Part shown: positions 1-8,467 of the stretch, piece by piece
Numbering within the stretch: position 1 is the first letter of the stretch
Layout of the letters: every line of letters starts with the position of its first letter
Assembly (NCBI GenBank): GCA_027532825.1
Contig: JAPZTL010000009.1
Location: 186,001 to 250,000 of the forward strand
Direction: 5' to 3'
DNA length: 64,000 bases
Source: Silanimonas sp021297925
Lineage (GTDB): Bacteria > Pseudomonadota > Gammaproteobacteria > Xanthomonadales > Xanthomonadaceae
Position numbers and translations under genes: made by a program
The notes under the pieces: generated by a model
The model's database searches: none
What the model was told of the DNA's origin: nothing
The model's input: the letters and a program-made list of their open reading frames with translations, nothing else

Positions 1-806
1 CCGGTGAAGTCGCGACCTTCGTCGAAGGCCACCGTCCACGCGAGGCCAGCCTCGAGCGGGCTCACCGTCTCGTCCATGTCCTGGCCGTACAGGGCCATGC
101 CGGCCTCGAGGCGAAGCGTGTCGCGGGCACCAAGGCCGGCAGGTCCCACACCGGCGCGCTCCAGCGCTTCCCAGAGCGCGACCGCGTCGGCTTCCGGGAC
201 GATCACTTCGAAACCGTCCTCGCCGGTGTAGCCGGTGCGGGCCACGAACAGCGGACCCCGCGGCCCCGACACTTCGGCGGCGGCGAAGCGGCCGAGCGCC
301 AGGACCGCGGCGCCGGCGTCAGCCGACAACAGCGAAGCGAACTTGGCGCGGGCGTTCGGGCCCTGCACCGCGATCATCGAGAGCTCCGGGCGCTCCTGCA
401 CGGAGACGCCGAAGGGCTTGGCCTGCGATTCGATCCATGGCAGGTCCTTGTCGCGGGTGGCGGCATTGACCACCACGCGGAACCACGACTCGCCCATGAA
501 ATAGACGATCAGGTCGTCGATGACGCCGCCCTCGGGGGTGAGCATGCAGGCGTAGAGGGCCTTGCCGGGCACCTTGAGCTTGTCGACCGAATTGGCGACG
601 AGCTGGCGAAGGAAGGCACGGACCCGCTCGCCGCGGAGGTCGACGACGGTCATGTGCGAGACGTCGAACATGCCGGCGTCGCGACGGACGAGGTGGTGCT
701 CCTCGATCTGCGAGCCGTAGTTCAGCGGCATGTCCCATCCGCCGAAGTCGACCATGCGGGCACCGCGGGCGCGGTGGGTGGCGTTGAGGATCGTGGACTT
801 CGTCAT
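1..806 (-). CDS. gcvT: Aminomethyltransferase (glycine cleavage T protein), 3' part cut by window edge
   Basis: T protein takes the aminomethyl group from lipoylated H protein, releases ammonia and makes 5,10-methylene-tetrahydrofolate in the cytoplasm. Translation from ATG 806 begins MTKSTILNATHRARG and continues with DFGGWDMPLNYG (residues 20-31), DVSHM (48-52) and RTGYTGEDGFEV (about 190-201), all typical of GcvT. About 268 of the usual roughly 365 residues lie in the window and the frame is still open at base 1. The leader is only about 70 bp to the next gene. It carries a CATAAT -10-like hexamer (834-839, minus strand) and has no room for a glycine riboswitch, so the folate-binding enzyme is probably transcribed from its own short promoter. 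Identity is secure; the C-terminal domain was not seen. Confidence 0.95.
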   Translation of the reverse strand, partial: MTKSTILNATHRARGARMVDFGGWDMPLNYGSQIEEHHLVRRDAGMFDVSHMTVVDLRGERVRAFLRQLVANSVDKLKVPGKALYACMLTPEGGVIDDLIVYFMGESWFRVVVNAATRDKDLPWIESQAKPFGVSVQERPELSMIAVQGPNARAKFASLLSADAGAAVLALGRFAAAEVSGPRGPLFVARTGYTGEDGFEVIVPEADAVALWEALERAGVGPAGLGARDTLRLEAGMALYGQDMDETVSPLEAGLAWTVAFDEGRDFT

Positions 807-875
807 CGCGGGGCGCCGTCTGGGAAGGCCGCGATTATGGACGAATCGCCACTCGGCCGGGCCCGGTCGCCGCGG

Positions 876-2408
876 TCAGCGCGCGTCGCCGCGTTCGTCG
901 CGGAGCAGCCACCACACCGGCAGGGCGCCGACGAGCACCAGCAGGAGCGCGGGCGCAGCCGCCTCGCGCCACAGGCCCTCGGCGGTCCGCGTGTAGACCT
1001 CGATGGCAAGCGTGTCCCAGCCGAACGGGCGAAGCATCAGGGTGGCCGGAAGCTCCTTCATCGCCTCGACGAAGACCAGCACGAATGCGGCAACAAGGCC
1101 GGGGCGCAGGACCGGCCACGCCACCCGCCGCCACCGCGCGGATCGACCGAGGCCGAGCATGGCGGCGGACTCGATGAGGCTGGGCCGGAGGCTGGCCAGC
1201 GCCGCGGCGGCGGCCGACAGACCGACGCGCTGGAAACGCATCAGCAGGGCGAGCACGAGGGCGAACAGGCCGGTGGAGAGCCCCGCCGCCCACGCGCCAA
1301 GGGCCCGCTCGCCCGCCGACAGCGCCCAGAACACAGCGACGGCCATCACCGCGCCGGGGACGGCATAGCCGAGTCCGGCGATCGCGCCGGCAAGCCCCAG
1401 CGCCCGATCGCGCGGCCAGCGGCGCCGCGCGGCGGAGAACGCAAGCCCGATGGCGACGGCGATGACGGCCGTGAGGCCGGCGACCACGACGGTGCCGCGC
1501 ACGGCCGACCACGGCAGGGCGTCGAACGCCGAGGCCCACGGGACCCATGCGAGGAGCAACAGCACCGGCCCGACGACCCCGAGGAACGCGATGGCGAGGG
1601 AACCGAACGTCGCGGCCGCGGCCCACGCGCCGCCCAGACGCTCGCGTTCCGGCGGACGCGCCGTGGCCGCCGGCATGGCCCGCCGGCGCGACACCGCATG
1701 GACGCCAGCGGCGACCAGCACGACGATGCCGAGCATGGCCAGCGCCAGTTGCGCCGCCAGCGCCAGCGAGCCGAGGCTTACCCAGCTCTGGATCACGAGC
1801 GTCGTCAGCGTGTCGCGTCCCAGCAGGCGCACCGCGCCGAAGTCGGCCAGCGTCTCCAGCAGCACGAGGGCGAGCCCCCCCAGCCAGGCGGCGCGCGTGG
1901 CGGGCAGCACGACGCGGACGAAGGCGCGCATCGGCGGATCGCCCAGCGTGCGCGCCGCCTCGTAGGCCGCGGCACCCTGCCGGAGCAGCGCCGCCCGCAT
2001 CATCAGGTAGATGTAGGGGTACAGCGCCAGCGAGAGGACGACGACGGTGCCGGGAAGGCTGCGCACCTCCGGGAACACCGACGCCGGCAGGCCGACCTGC
2101 CGCCACGCCGTCGCCAGCGGCGCGTCGTAGGCCATTGCCGCGACGAACACGTAGGCGAGGACATAGGCCGGCAAGGCGAGTGGCAGCGCCAAGGCCGGCT
2201 CGAGCCAGCGCCGGCCCGGGAACTCATGGCGCACCACGAGCCAGGCCAGGGCGATGCCAAGGACGAGGGAGAGGCTACCTACGCCGGCCAGCAGCAGGAC
2301 CGTCTGCACCGCCGCCCGGGGCAGCATGACATCGGCGAGATGGGACCACAGGAGCGGAGGAACGTCACCCGGCGACAGGGCAAGGAAGACAAGCGGGACG
2401 CACAACAA
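876..2408 (-). CDS. Iron(III)-type ABC transporter permease (FbpB/SfuB family)
   Basis: A fused two-half inner-membrane permease of about 510 residues and roughly twelve hydrophobic segments, the usual design for ferric-iron importers. Both EAA loops that dock the ATPase are visible: one around residues 150-175 (AARTLGDPPM then VRVVLPA) and one around 412-440 (IESAAMLGLG then RVAWPVLRPG). The first usable start codon in frame is TTG at 2408. The frame is open further upstream into the stop of the binding-protein gene (2465), but no ATG or GTG lies there, so the start is uncertain. It follows the binding-protein gene and is probably co-transcribed. Oddly, no ATP-binding subunit gene adjoins it: the next gene is gcvT. 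The ATPase must be elsewhere or shared. Substrate is inferred from family and neighbour. Confidence 0.88.
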   Translation of the reverse strand: MLCVPLVFLALSPGDVPPLLWSHLADVMLPRAAVQTVLLLAGVGSLSLVLGIALAWLVVRHEFPGRRWLEPALALPLALPAYVLAYVFVAAMAYDAPLATAWRQVGLPASVFPEVRSLPGTVVVLSLALYPYIYLMMRAALLRQGAAAYEAARTLGDPPMRAFVRVVLPATRAAWLGGLALVLLETLADFGAVRLLGRDTLTTLVIQSWVSLGSLALAAQLALAMLGIVVLVAAGVHAVSRRRAMPAATARPPERERLGGAWAAAATFGSLAIAFLGVVGPVLLLLAWVPWASAFDALPWSAVRGTVVVAGLTAVIAVAIGLAFSAARRRWPRDRALGLAGAIAGLGYAVPGAVMAVAVFWALSAGERALGAWAAGLSTGLFALVLALLMRFQRVGLSAAAAALASLRPSLIESAAMLGLGRSARWRRVAWPVLRPGLVAAFVLVFVEAMKELPATLMLRPFGWDTLAIEVYTRTAEGLWREAAAPALLLVLVGALPVWWLLRDERGDAR

Positions 2409-2464
2409 CAGCGCGGCGCCCCCCAGGGCGCCGCGGACCGACCACGGTGCGGGCGCGGACGCGG

Positions 2465-3520
2465 TCAGCGCCAGCCCGCCTCGTTCATCAGCATCACCGC
2501 TTCCGCCTGCCGACGACCGGCGACGGCGATGTCCACCGGATCGGCCTTGAACTCGCCCCAGGCGGCGACGATCGGATCGAGCGCGGTGCCGGCCTTCACC
2601 GGGTACTCGTGGTTGAGGGCCGCGAACTGCGCCTGGACCTCGTCACCGGAAAGCCACTCGAGCAGCGCCTGCGACTCGGCCGGGCGATCGCTGGCCGCGA
2701 CCACGCCGCCGCCCGAGATGTTCACGTGGACGCCGGCATCGGTCTGGTTCGGCCAGAATGGACGCACCACGAACGCCGGGTCTTCCTTCATGAGACGGCC
2801 GAGGTAATAGGTGTTCGCGATGCCGACCTCGCACTGGCCGGCGGCGATGGCCTTCAGCAACAGCGTGTCGTCGGCGAACGGCGGCGCGGCGAGGTTGGCG
2901 ACCCAGCCCTTCAGGACCTCGCGGGTGGCGTCGGCGCCGAGGCGCTCGACCATCGTCGCGACGAGCGACTGGTTGTACACCTTCGACGACGAACGCAGGC
3001 AGAGCTTGCCTTTCCACTCGGGGCCGGCCAACGCCTCGTACGTCGACAGCGCTCCCGGATCAACGCGGCCTTCTGCGTAGAAGATGGTGCGGGCGCGCTC
3101 CGACAGGGCGAACCAGCGGCCCTGCGCGTCACGGAGGTTGACCGGCACGTTGGCCTCGAGCGTCGGCGAGGCGAGAGGCTTCAGCACGCCGCGCTCGGCG
3201 GCCTGCCAGAGGTTGCCGGCATCGACGGTGACCAGCAGGTCGGCCGGGGTCGTCGCCCCTTCCGCGGCGATGCGCTCGATCAGCGCGTCGGCGCCGTCGA
3301 TGCGGGTCTCGATTTTGACGCCGGTCTTCGCGGTGTAGGCGGCGAAGATCGGCTCGAGGAAGGGGTACTTCCGTTCCGAATAGATGACCAGCGTCACCGG
3401 GTCACCGGCGGGCGCGGCAGCCTCCGTCGCCGCGGCGGGCGCTTGCTCCGACGTCGGCGAACAGGCGGAGAGGAGGAGCACGGACAGCGCGGCGGCAAGC
3501 GGCAGCAGGCGGATCATCAT
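2465..3520 (-). CDS. Iron(III) ABC transporter substrate-binding lipoprotein (FbpA-like)
   Basis: Periplasmic iron-binding component. Starting at ATG 3520 (the first of two adjacent ATGs) gives 351 residues with a lipoprotein signal: MMIRLL, a hydrophobic run, then LLSAC with the lipidated cysteine at residue 20. A longer open frame extends upstream but would bury this signal, so it was not used. The mature part begins VTLVIYSERKYP, as in FbpA/FutA proteins. It keeps a NTYY tyrosine pair in the C-terminal lobe, the usual Fe3+ ligands. The permease gene follows directly. A partial Fur-box-like sequence lies just upstream (3553-3571), consistent with induction on iron limitation. Family assignment is strong; iron as substrate is inferred from the tyrosines, the family and that site. 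Confidence 0.88.
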   Translation of the reverse strand: MMIRLLPLAAALSVLLLSACSPTSEQAPAAATEAAAPAGDPVTLVIYSERKYPFLEPIFAAYTAKTGVKIETRIDGADALIERIAAEGATTPADLLVTVDAGNLWQAAERGVLKPLASPTLEANVPVNLRDAQGRWFALSERARTIFYAEGRVDPGALSTYEALAGPEWKGKLCLRSSSKVYNQSLVATMVERLGADATREVLKGWVANLAAPPFADDTLLLKAIAAGQCEVGIANTYYLGRLMKEDPAFVVRPFWPNQTDAGVHVNISGGGVVAASDRPAESQALLEWLSGDEVQAQFAALNHEYPVKAGTALDPIVAAWGEFKADPVDIAVAGRRQAEAVMLMNEAGWR

Positions 3521-3552
3521 CGGAGTACCGGGAGCAGATTCGGGACCCAAAT

Positions 3553-3571
3553 GATAACGGCTCGCATCTTT
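3553..3571 (-). promoter_or_regulatory. Possible Fur box upstream of the iron ABC transporter
   Basis: The 19 bases start GATAACGG and contain CAT in the right half, matching about 10 of 19 positions of the GATAATGATAATCATTATC consensus. It begins 33 bp upstream of the binding-protein ATG. It is far weaker than the box at 11053-11071 and the right half is poor. It is listed because the downstream gene is an iron importer. Confidence 0.4.
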
Positions 3572-3626
3572 CCTGTGCCAAGGGGACGTGAGGGCGACCG
3601 GACGTCGCCTTCCTTTGGACAAAGCC

Positions 3627-4070
3627 TCAAGCCGGCTCGACGAGCAGCACCATCGACTCGACCGCGACGATCCGTACGCGCGTTCCCACCGGAAGGTCGG
3701 GGCCGCTGGCCTGCCAGAACGCATCGCCGATCTTCAGACGGCCGCGCCCGTTCTCGATCGCGCTTTCCAGCGGGTGCACCTGCCCAACCAGCTGCTCGCC
3801 ACGACGGTTGAGCAGGGGCTGCGTGGTCGCGATGCCCGTCTTGCGCAGGTGCTTCCAGTAGAAGGCGACGATGGCGAAGCTGCTGCCGACGAAGATCACC
3901 GCCTGCCAGAACATCGGCAGGTCGGGCACGAACACGACCAGCAGCAGCATCGCGCCGGCGGCGAGGCCGAGCCAGATCAGCGCCGCGCCCGGCACGAGGG
4001 TCTCGAGCGCGATCAGGCCGAGTGCGAGCACCGCCCAGAAGATGACGACGGGACGGAAATCGAGGTCCAT
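3627..4070 (-). CDS. NfeD-family membrane protein (YbbK-like)
   Basis: A 147-residue inner-membrane protein. Hydrophobic segments fill roughly residues 8-75, followed by a soluble C-terminal domain (about 85-147, with GQVHPLESAIENGRGRLKIG and GTRVRIV) that has the OB-fold pattern of short NfeD proteins. These pair with SPFH/stomatin proteins in membrane microdomains. The SPFH gene ends 3 bp before this ATG (stop at 4074, start at 4070), so the two are one operon and probably one complex. The biochemical role of short NfeD proteins is not firmly known; a role in membrane quality control is family-level inference. Confidence 0.85.
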   Translation of the reverse strand: MDLDFRPVVIFWAVLALGLIALETLVPGAALIWLGLAAGAMLLLVVFVPDLPMFWQAVIFVGSSFAIVAFYWKHLRKTGIATTQPLLNRRGEQLVGQVHPLESAIENGRGRLKIGDAFWQASGPDLPVGTRVRIVAVESMVLLVEPA

Positions 4071-4073
4071 GGC

Positions 4074-5039
4074 TCAGCGCGGGACGGCCGGGGCCACGGG
4101 GCGGGCTGCGGCCTTCGCGGCCTGCGCCGCCTGCTGGCTGGCGATCCCTTCCTTCGCGAGTTCGGCGATGCCGGCCAGAGACGAGATCACGCCGCTGGTC
4201 TCCATCGGCATCATCACGAACTTGCTGTTCGAGGACGTGGCGAGCTCGCGGAAGGCCTCCACGTACTTCTGCGCCACGAAGTAGTTGATCGCCTGCACGT
4301 CGCCCTTGGCGATCGCCTCGGAGACCATCCGGGTGGCGTTGGCCTCGGCCTCGGCGAGGCGCTCGCGGGCCTGCGCCTCGAGGAAGGCCGCCTCCTTCTT
4401 GCCCTCGGCTTCCAGCACGGCACCCTGCTTCTCGCCCTCGGCGCGCAGGATCTCGGCGGCACGCAAGCCCTCGGCCTCGAGGATGTTGGCCCGCTTCTCG
4501 CGCTCCGCCTTCATCTGCCGCGCCATCGAATCGATCAGGTTCTGCGGCGGCTGGATGTCCTTGAGCTCGATGCGGTTGACCTTGATGCCCCAGGCGTGGG
4601 TGGCCTGGTCGATGACGCCGAGCAGCTTGGCGTTGATCTCGTCGCGCTTGGACAGCGACTCGTCGAGGTCCATCGAACCGATGGCGGTGCGGATGTTGGT
4701 CATCACGAGCGCGATCGTGGCGGCCTCGAGGTCGGCGACCTCGTAGGCGGCCTTGGCGGCATCGAGCACTTGGAAGAACACCACGCCGTCGACCTTCACC
4801 ACCGCGTTGTCCTTGGTGATGACGTCCTGGCTGGGGATGTCCAGCACCTGCTCCATCATGTTGATCTTGCGGCCCACGCCCTGCACCACCGGGAACAGGA
4901 AGTGCAGGCCCGGCTCCATGGTGTGGGTGAACTTGCCGAAGCGCTCGACCGTCCACTCGAAGCCCTGCGGAACGACGCGGACCATCTTGAAAAGGAAGAG
5001 GACGCCAGCCACGAGGATGACGCCAATCAGGATTTCCAC
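4074..5039 (-). CDS. SPFH/band 7 protein (stomatin/QmcA-like)
   Basis: A 321-residue membrane-anchored SPFH protein. The chosen start is GTG at 5039 because AGGAG lies seven bases upstream and translation then begins directly with the membrane anchor (EILIGVILVAGVLFLF). The longer frame to 5144 has no such support. After the anchor come VVPQGFEWTVERFGKF, typical of QmcA-type proteins, the SPFH domain (about 20-190), and a long Ala/Glu/Lys-rich coiled coil (about 180-265) used for oligomerisation. The tail is Ala/Pro-rich. It is the first gene of a pair with nfeD. Such proteins form ring- or cage-like assemblies that scaffold membrane proteases; that role here is inferred from the family. Confidence 0.9.
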   Translation of the reverse strand: MEILIGVILVAGVLFLFKMVRVVPQGFEWTVERFGKFTHTMEPGLHFLFPVVQGVGRKINMMEQVLDIPSQDVITKDNAVVKVDGVVFFQVLDAAKAAYEVADLEAATIALVMTNIRTAIGSMDLDESLSKRDEINAKLLGVIDQATHAWGIKVNRIELKDIQPPQNLIDSMARQMKAEREKRANILEAEGLRAAEILRAEGEKQGAVLEAEGKKEAAFLEAQARERLAEAEANATRMVSEAIAKGDVQAINYFVAQKYVEAFRELATSSNSKFVMMPMETSGVISSLAGIAELAKEGIASQQAAQAAKAAARPVAPAVPR

Positions 5040-5162
5040 TGCACGACTCCTTTCTCCGGGGCGGCGCCGCGATGGCGGGCCGTGGCCGCAGTATAGGACC
5101 CCGTGGAGACGGATTTGCCGACCGGCTGCGACGCTTTCGCGCACCGGCGCATCCTAGGGACC

Positions 5163-5732
5163 ATGGACCGCCCTTCCGCCTTCGCCATCGACGTGCCGGA
5201 CACGCTGCTCGCGCGGGCGCGACGTCGGGACGGCGCGGCCTGCGAGGAGCTCTACCGCGGGTTCGAGCGGCCGGTCTACGCGCTGGCGCTGCGGATGCTC
5301 GCCTGCCCGGATGCGGCGATGGACGTGCTGCAGGACACCTTCCTCAAGGTGTTCGACAAGCTCTCCGGCTTCCGCGGCGATGCGCCGTTCTGGGGCTGGC
5401 TGCGGCAGATCGCAGTCAACGAATGCCTGATGCGGCTGCGTCACCGGGGTCGCGAGGCCGCGGATGCCGACGAGGCCTTCGAACCCGACCTGCTCCCCCA
5501 CGAGGGCCTGCTGCCGGCCCAGGCGGCCGACGCCGCGCGGCTCGCCGAGGCGCTGGCGACACTGCCACCGCGCACGCGCAGCGTGCTCTGGCTGTACCAC
5601 GCCGAGGGCTACACCCACGAGGAGATCGCCGGCCTGCTCGGGAAGACGGCCAGCTTCTCCAAGTCCCAACTGGCCCGCGGCACCCGCCGCCTGCGCGCCC
5701 TGCTTCAATTGACGGAGCCCTCGCATGGCTGA
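5163..5732 (+). CDS. ECF-type RNA polymerase sigma factor
   Basis: A 189-residue group IV sigma factor. Region 2 spans about residues 28-95 (ALRMLACPDAAMDVLQDTFL, then GWLRQIAVNECL) and region 4 about 130-178 (LPPRTRSVLWLYHAEGYTHE, then the helix-turn-helix EIAGLLGKTASFSKSQLARG). ATG 5163 was preferred over an in-frame start at 5103 because the protein then has normal ECF length and the upstream residues look unlike the family. The stop overlaps the next gene by 8 bp, coupling it to an anti-sigma-like membrane protein and then a double-PDZ protein. That order suggests an envelope-stress circuit; the signal is unknown. Confidence 0.92.
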   Translation: MDRPSAFAIDVPDTLLARARRRDGAACEELYRGFERPVYALALRMLACPDAAMDVLQDTFLKVFDKLSGFRGDAPFWGWLRQIAVNECLMRLRHRGREAADADEAFEPDLLPHEGLLPAQAADAARLAEALATLPPRTRSVLWLYHAEGYTHEEIAGLLGKTASFSKSQLARGTRRLRALLQLTEPSHG

Positions 5733-6255
5733 CCTTGGCACCCGCCCCCTGCCGGGCGACTCCCCGGTCCCGATCGGCGACGCCCTGCGCGGCCTCGCGC
5801 TCGCCCCGCCGCCGCGCAGCGCCTGGCCCCGCGTGGCACCGCACCGCGATCGGGCCTGGAACCGCGCGCTGGCCAGCCTCGCCACCGCGGCGGCCCTCGC
5901 GCTCGCTTTCGTGCTGCCGGTGCCGACGCCGACCACACCGGCCGCCACCGGCGTCGACCCGACCGTACTGGCCGACCTGCAGCGCACGTCCGCGCAGCTC
6001 GAGCGCCTGGTGGCCGCCGCCGACGAGGACCCGCTGCAACCCGCCGACGCGCTGGTGCTCAGCCTCGGCTTCGAAGACGAGCTCGCCGGCATCGACGCCG
6101 AGCTCGCCGCCGCGCGACCCGGCTCGCGCGACGCCCTCGATCTCTGGCAACGGCGCGTGGACGTGCTCTCGCGCTATGCCGACCTGCAATCGTCGCGACG
6201 ACTGCTGGCTTCCGCGGGCCAGCCCTTCGAAACCACCCTGGTCGCTCTGCATTGA
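5725..6255 (+). CDS. Putative anti-sigma factor / membrane protein
   Basis: A 176-residue protein whose start overlaps the sigma gene by 8 bp. The N-terminal roughly 45 residues are soluble and Pro/Arg-rich, followed by one hydrophobic segment at about 48-65 (ALASLATAAALALAFVLPV). The rest is a helical, acidic, presumably periplasmic part. No zinc-binding HxxxCxxC anti-sigma motif is present. The anti-sigma call is therefore based on topology and translational coupling to the sigma factor, not on sequence similarity. It could equally be a sensor subunit. Confidence 0.6.
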   Translation: MADLGTRPLPGDSPVPIGDALRGLALAPPPRSAWPRVAPHRDRAWNRALASLATAAALALAFVLPVPTPTTPAATGVDPTVLADLQRTSAQLERLVAAADEDPLQPADALVLSLGFEDELAGIDAELAAARPGSRDALDLWQRRVDVLSRYADLQSSRRLLASAGQPFETTLVALH

Positions 6256-6286
6256 GCGACCCCTGCCTGATCCCGAGGAGACCCCG

Positions 6287-7450
6287 ATGAACACTGCTCC
6301 CCTGCGCCACGCGATCGCGTCGGCGCTGCTGCTCTTGGGCACCGCCGCCTTGGCGGCGCCGCCGGCGCCGCCGGCCCCGCCCGCCGAACTCGCCGCCAAG
6401 CGCGCTGAACTCGACCGCCTGCAAGGCGAAATGGCGGCCTTGGCACGCCGAATGGCGGACCTGTCCCGCGAGGTCGGCGGCCCGGCACCGCGCATGGTCA
6501 TGCACCGCATGGGCGAGCCGCGCATCGGACTCGGAGTGGTCCTGGGCGAAGCCGCCGACGGCGGCGCGCGCATCGCCGCGGTGACCCCGGGCGGCCCGGC
6601 CGCGAAAGCGGGCCTGAAGGCCGGCGACATCGTCCGCAGCGTGCACGGGCGCAACGTCGCTTCGCCGGACGACCTCGTCGCCGCGCTGCGCGGCATCCAG
6701 AAGGGCCAGGCGGTCAACGTGGGCTACCTGCGGGACGGGCGTTCCGCGGCGGCGGCGGTGGTGGCGGATGAGCTTACACGTCGAGAGGTCTTCGAGTTCG
6801 ACAGCAGGACCATGCAACCCGGTAGCACGCTCACCGCGGACGCCTTCGTCGGCAGCCTCGATGATGAGGTCATGGCCATCAATCGACACACGGACGACCG
6901 GGGCACATCCGTCGAACGAGTCACAGGGATCGAACGCGAAACGGGGCGGGATCGCCGAAATGGACGGAATGGATCGGACGGCGAGGCGTTCTTCGTCCCT
7001 GAATGCAAAGGTGACCCACTTGGTTGCTCCCGAGAGCTCATGCGACGCAGCTTCCGGTTCAGCGGCTTAAGCCTGTCGAACTTGGATGCTGATCTGGGTC
7101 GCTACTTCGGCACGACACAAGGAGTTCTCGTGATGCGGTCGATCAACGCGTTACCCAACCTGCGGTCAGGGGACGTCATCCAAGCCGTCGAGGGCAAGGC
7201 AGTCAACACGCCGCGCGACGTGATGAAGACGCTTTACCAAAGCCCCACCGGCGACAAGGTGACGCTGCGCGTGCTGCGCAACCGCGCGGCGCAGGACATC
7301 GTGATCACCGTGCCGGAGGGCCGCCCGCTCGACTTCCTGCCGCACCCGCCACCGGCACCCCCTGCGCCTCCGGCCGGTGCGGCGCCGCCGGCACCGCCCG
7401 CCCCGCCGACGCCGCCACCGCCGGCCGGCGGCACGACGCCGGCGATCTGA
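6287..7450 (+). CDS. Exported double-PDZ domain protein
   Basis: 387 residues with a cleavable-looking signal (about 1-24, ending AALA), a coiled coil (about 32-64), PDZ 1 (about 78-165, with GLGVVLGEA and GPAAKAGLKAGDIV), an insert, PDZ 2 (about 260-345, with VLVMRSINALPNLRSGDVI) and a long Pro/Ala tail. No protease domain is present, so it is a binding protein rather than a DegP-like protease. ATG 6287 follows a GAGGAG purine run. It is the third gene of the sigma operon. The stretch from about 6770 to 7200 (residues about 162-305) is visibly lower in GC and uses codons unlike both flanks, and it encodes the Arg/Asp-rich insert plus the start of PDZ 2. Confidence 0.8.
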   Translation: MNTAPLRHAIASALLLLGTAALAAPPAPPAPPAELAAKRAELDRLQGEMAALARRMADLSREVGGPAPRMVMHRMGEPRIGLGVVLGEAADGGARIAAVTPGGPAAKAGLKAGDIVRSVHGRNVASPDDLVAALRGIQKGQAVNVGYLRDGRSAAAAVVADELTRREVFEFDSRTMQPGSTLTADAFVGSLDDEVMAINRHTDDRGTSVERVTGIERETGRDRRNGRNGSDGEAFFVPECKGDPLGCSRELMRRSFRFSGLSLSNLDADLGRYFGTTQGVLVMRSINALPNLRSGDVIQAVEGKAVNTPRDVMKTLYQSPTGDKVTLRVLRNRAAQDIVITVPEGRPLDFLPHPPPAPPAPPAGAAPPAPPAPPTPPPPAGGTTPAI

Positions 7451-7461
7451 GCCGAGGCTCA
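7448..7461. terminator. Short palindrome joining two convergent stop codons
   Basis: A 14-bp inverted repeat (TGAGCC...GGCTCA). Its outer triplets are the TGA of the PDZ gene and, on the other strand, the TGA of the gene at 7459-8424. It could fold in either transcript, but the stem is short and no T-run follows, so terminator function is uncertain. Confidence 0.35.
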
Positions 7462-8424
7462 ACGCCCCCCGGTGGCCGGCGTCCTCGCGGCGACGGCCGC
7501 CGGGAGCGGTTCGACGTGACGCTCGAAGACGCGGTCGATGGCAGACGCCTCGACCGCGTCGCCGTTTTTGGCTTTCGACGCCAGGCGGAACAGGCCGACG
7601 ATCACCGGCATGCCGTCCAGCTTCGTGTCCAGCACGAGGCCGCCGGTGTCAAGCGCCGCCTGCCAGCGCGCGCGCACCTCGGTCCAGAACGGCGCGGTGG
7701 CCTGCCAGTACCGGTAGGCCGGGCCGAAGTCCGTTTCCGTGGTGCGGCGGTAGTCATTGAAGCCGAACTCGCGGGTCAGGGTCGCGACCGTGCGCTCGCC
7801 CTCGCGGACGACCTTGGTGTTGTCCTGCTCGTGTGTCCATCCGAACGGCGTGATGGTGTGGCGGTTCTCGACGTTCAGCGCGTTGTAGTCCGATCGCACG
7901 GTGTGCTCGCGCCGGGGCAGCGGGCGCCAGGTGCGGTCGGAGGTCCAGGTGGCGTTGCCGTACGCGTGGTTCCAACGGCCGGTGCCGCAGTAGCGCGGGG
8001 CATCGGACACCTCGAAGACGCACTGCGTCCACCGGCCCGCCGTTTCCTCCGGTGACAGCGGACGGACCCGCCACGTCTGGTCCGCGACGAACTCGAAGCG
8101 CGACGCGGCCTCGTACGTCCAGTCCTGGCGCCAGTGCTTGGTCACGTGGCCGTTGGGCGCGACGAGGAGGTGCTGCAGGACGATCTTCGAGGGCGAGTCC
8201 TCGACGAGGATGACGACCTCGCGCGCGCCGCTGTCCTTGCTCTCGCGGGCGACGTATCCGGCCTGCAGCGGCACGGTCTCCTCGAAGCGGAAGGTGACCG
8301 CGTACTCGCCCTGCATGGCGAGGATGGCGGCGCGGTCCGCGGCCGGTGGCGCGGCGGTCGCGGCGCTGGCGGCGCCGGACAGGGCGAGGACGATGGTCGT
8401 GATTCGGCGAGGGGCGATACGCAT
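7459..8424 (-). CDS. Exported conserved protein, DUF6607-like, in heme-uptake operon
   Basis: 321 residues with an N-terminal signal (hydrophobic run to about residue 24, ending ATAAPPAA). The mature protein is rich in Trp, Tyr and His, with stretches such as TKHWRQDWTYEA, YCGTGRWNHAYGN and ITPFGWTHEQDN. From memory this matches DUF6607, a family of unknown function often found beside TonB receptors; no search was run. It is last in the Fur-controlled hemP-receptor operon, 43 bp after the receptor stop. That suggests a periplasmic part in heme or iron acquisition, but nothing in the sequence shows a reaction. Confidence 0.7.
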   Translation of the reverse strand: MRIAPRRITTIVLALSGAASAATAAPPAADRAAILAMQGEYAVTFRFEETVPLQAGYVARESKDSGAREVVILVEDSPSKIVLQHLLVAPNGHVTKHWRQDWTYEAASRFEFVADQTWRVRPLSPEETAGRWTQCVFEVSDAPRYCGTGRWNHAYGNATWTSDRTWRPLPRREHTVRSDYNALNVENRHTITPFGWTHEQDNTKVVREGERTVATLTREFGFNDYRRTTETDFGPAYRYWQATAPFWTEVRARWQAALDTGGLVLDTKLDGMPVIVGLFRLASKAKNGDAVEASAIDRVFERHVEPLPAAVAARTPATGGR

Positions 8425-8467
8425 GGGGACTCCTGCGGAATGAGGGGAGGAACGATCGGGGCGGGCG

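Noticed and set aside
807..875. Glycine riboswitch before gcvT
   Set aside because: Only about 70 bp separate gcvT from the next gene and no tandem aptamer elements are visible.
654..2807. A long plus-strand frame opposite the iron permease
   Set aside because: Low-complexity Arg/Gly/Gln composition and antisense to genes with recognisable EAA loops and lipoprotein signal; a GC-skew shadow.
5040..5144. N-terminal extension of the SPFH protein
   Set aside because: The GTG at 5039 has AGGAG seven bases upstream and begins at the membrane anchor; the extra residues have no family match.
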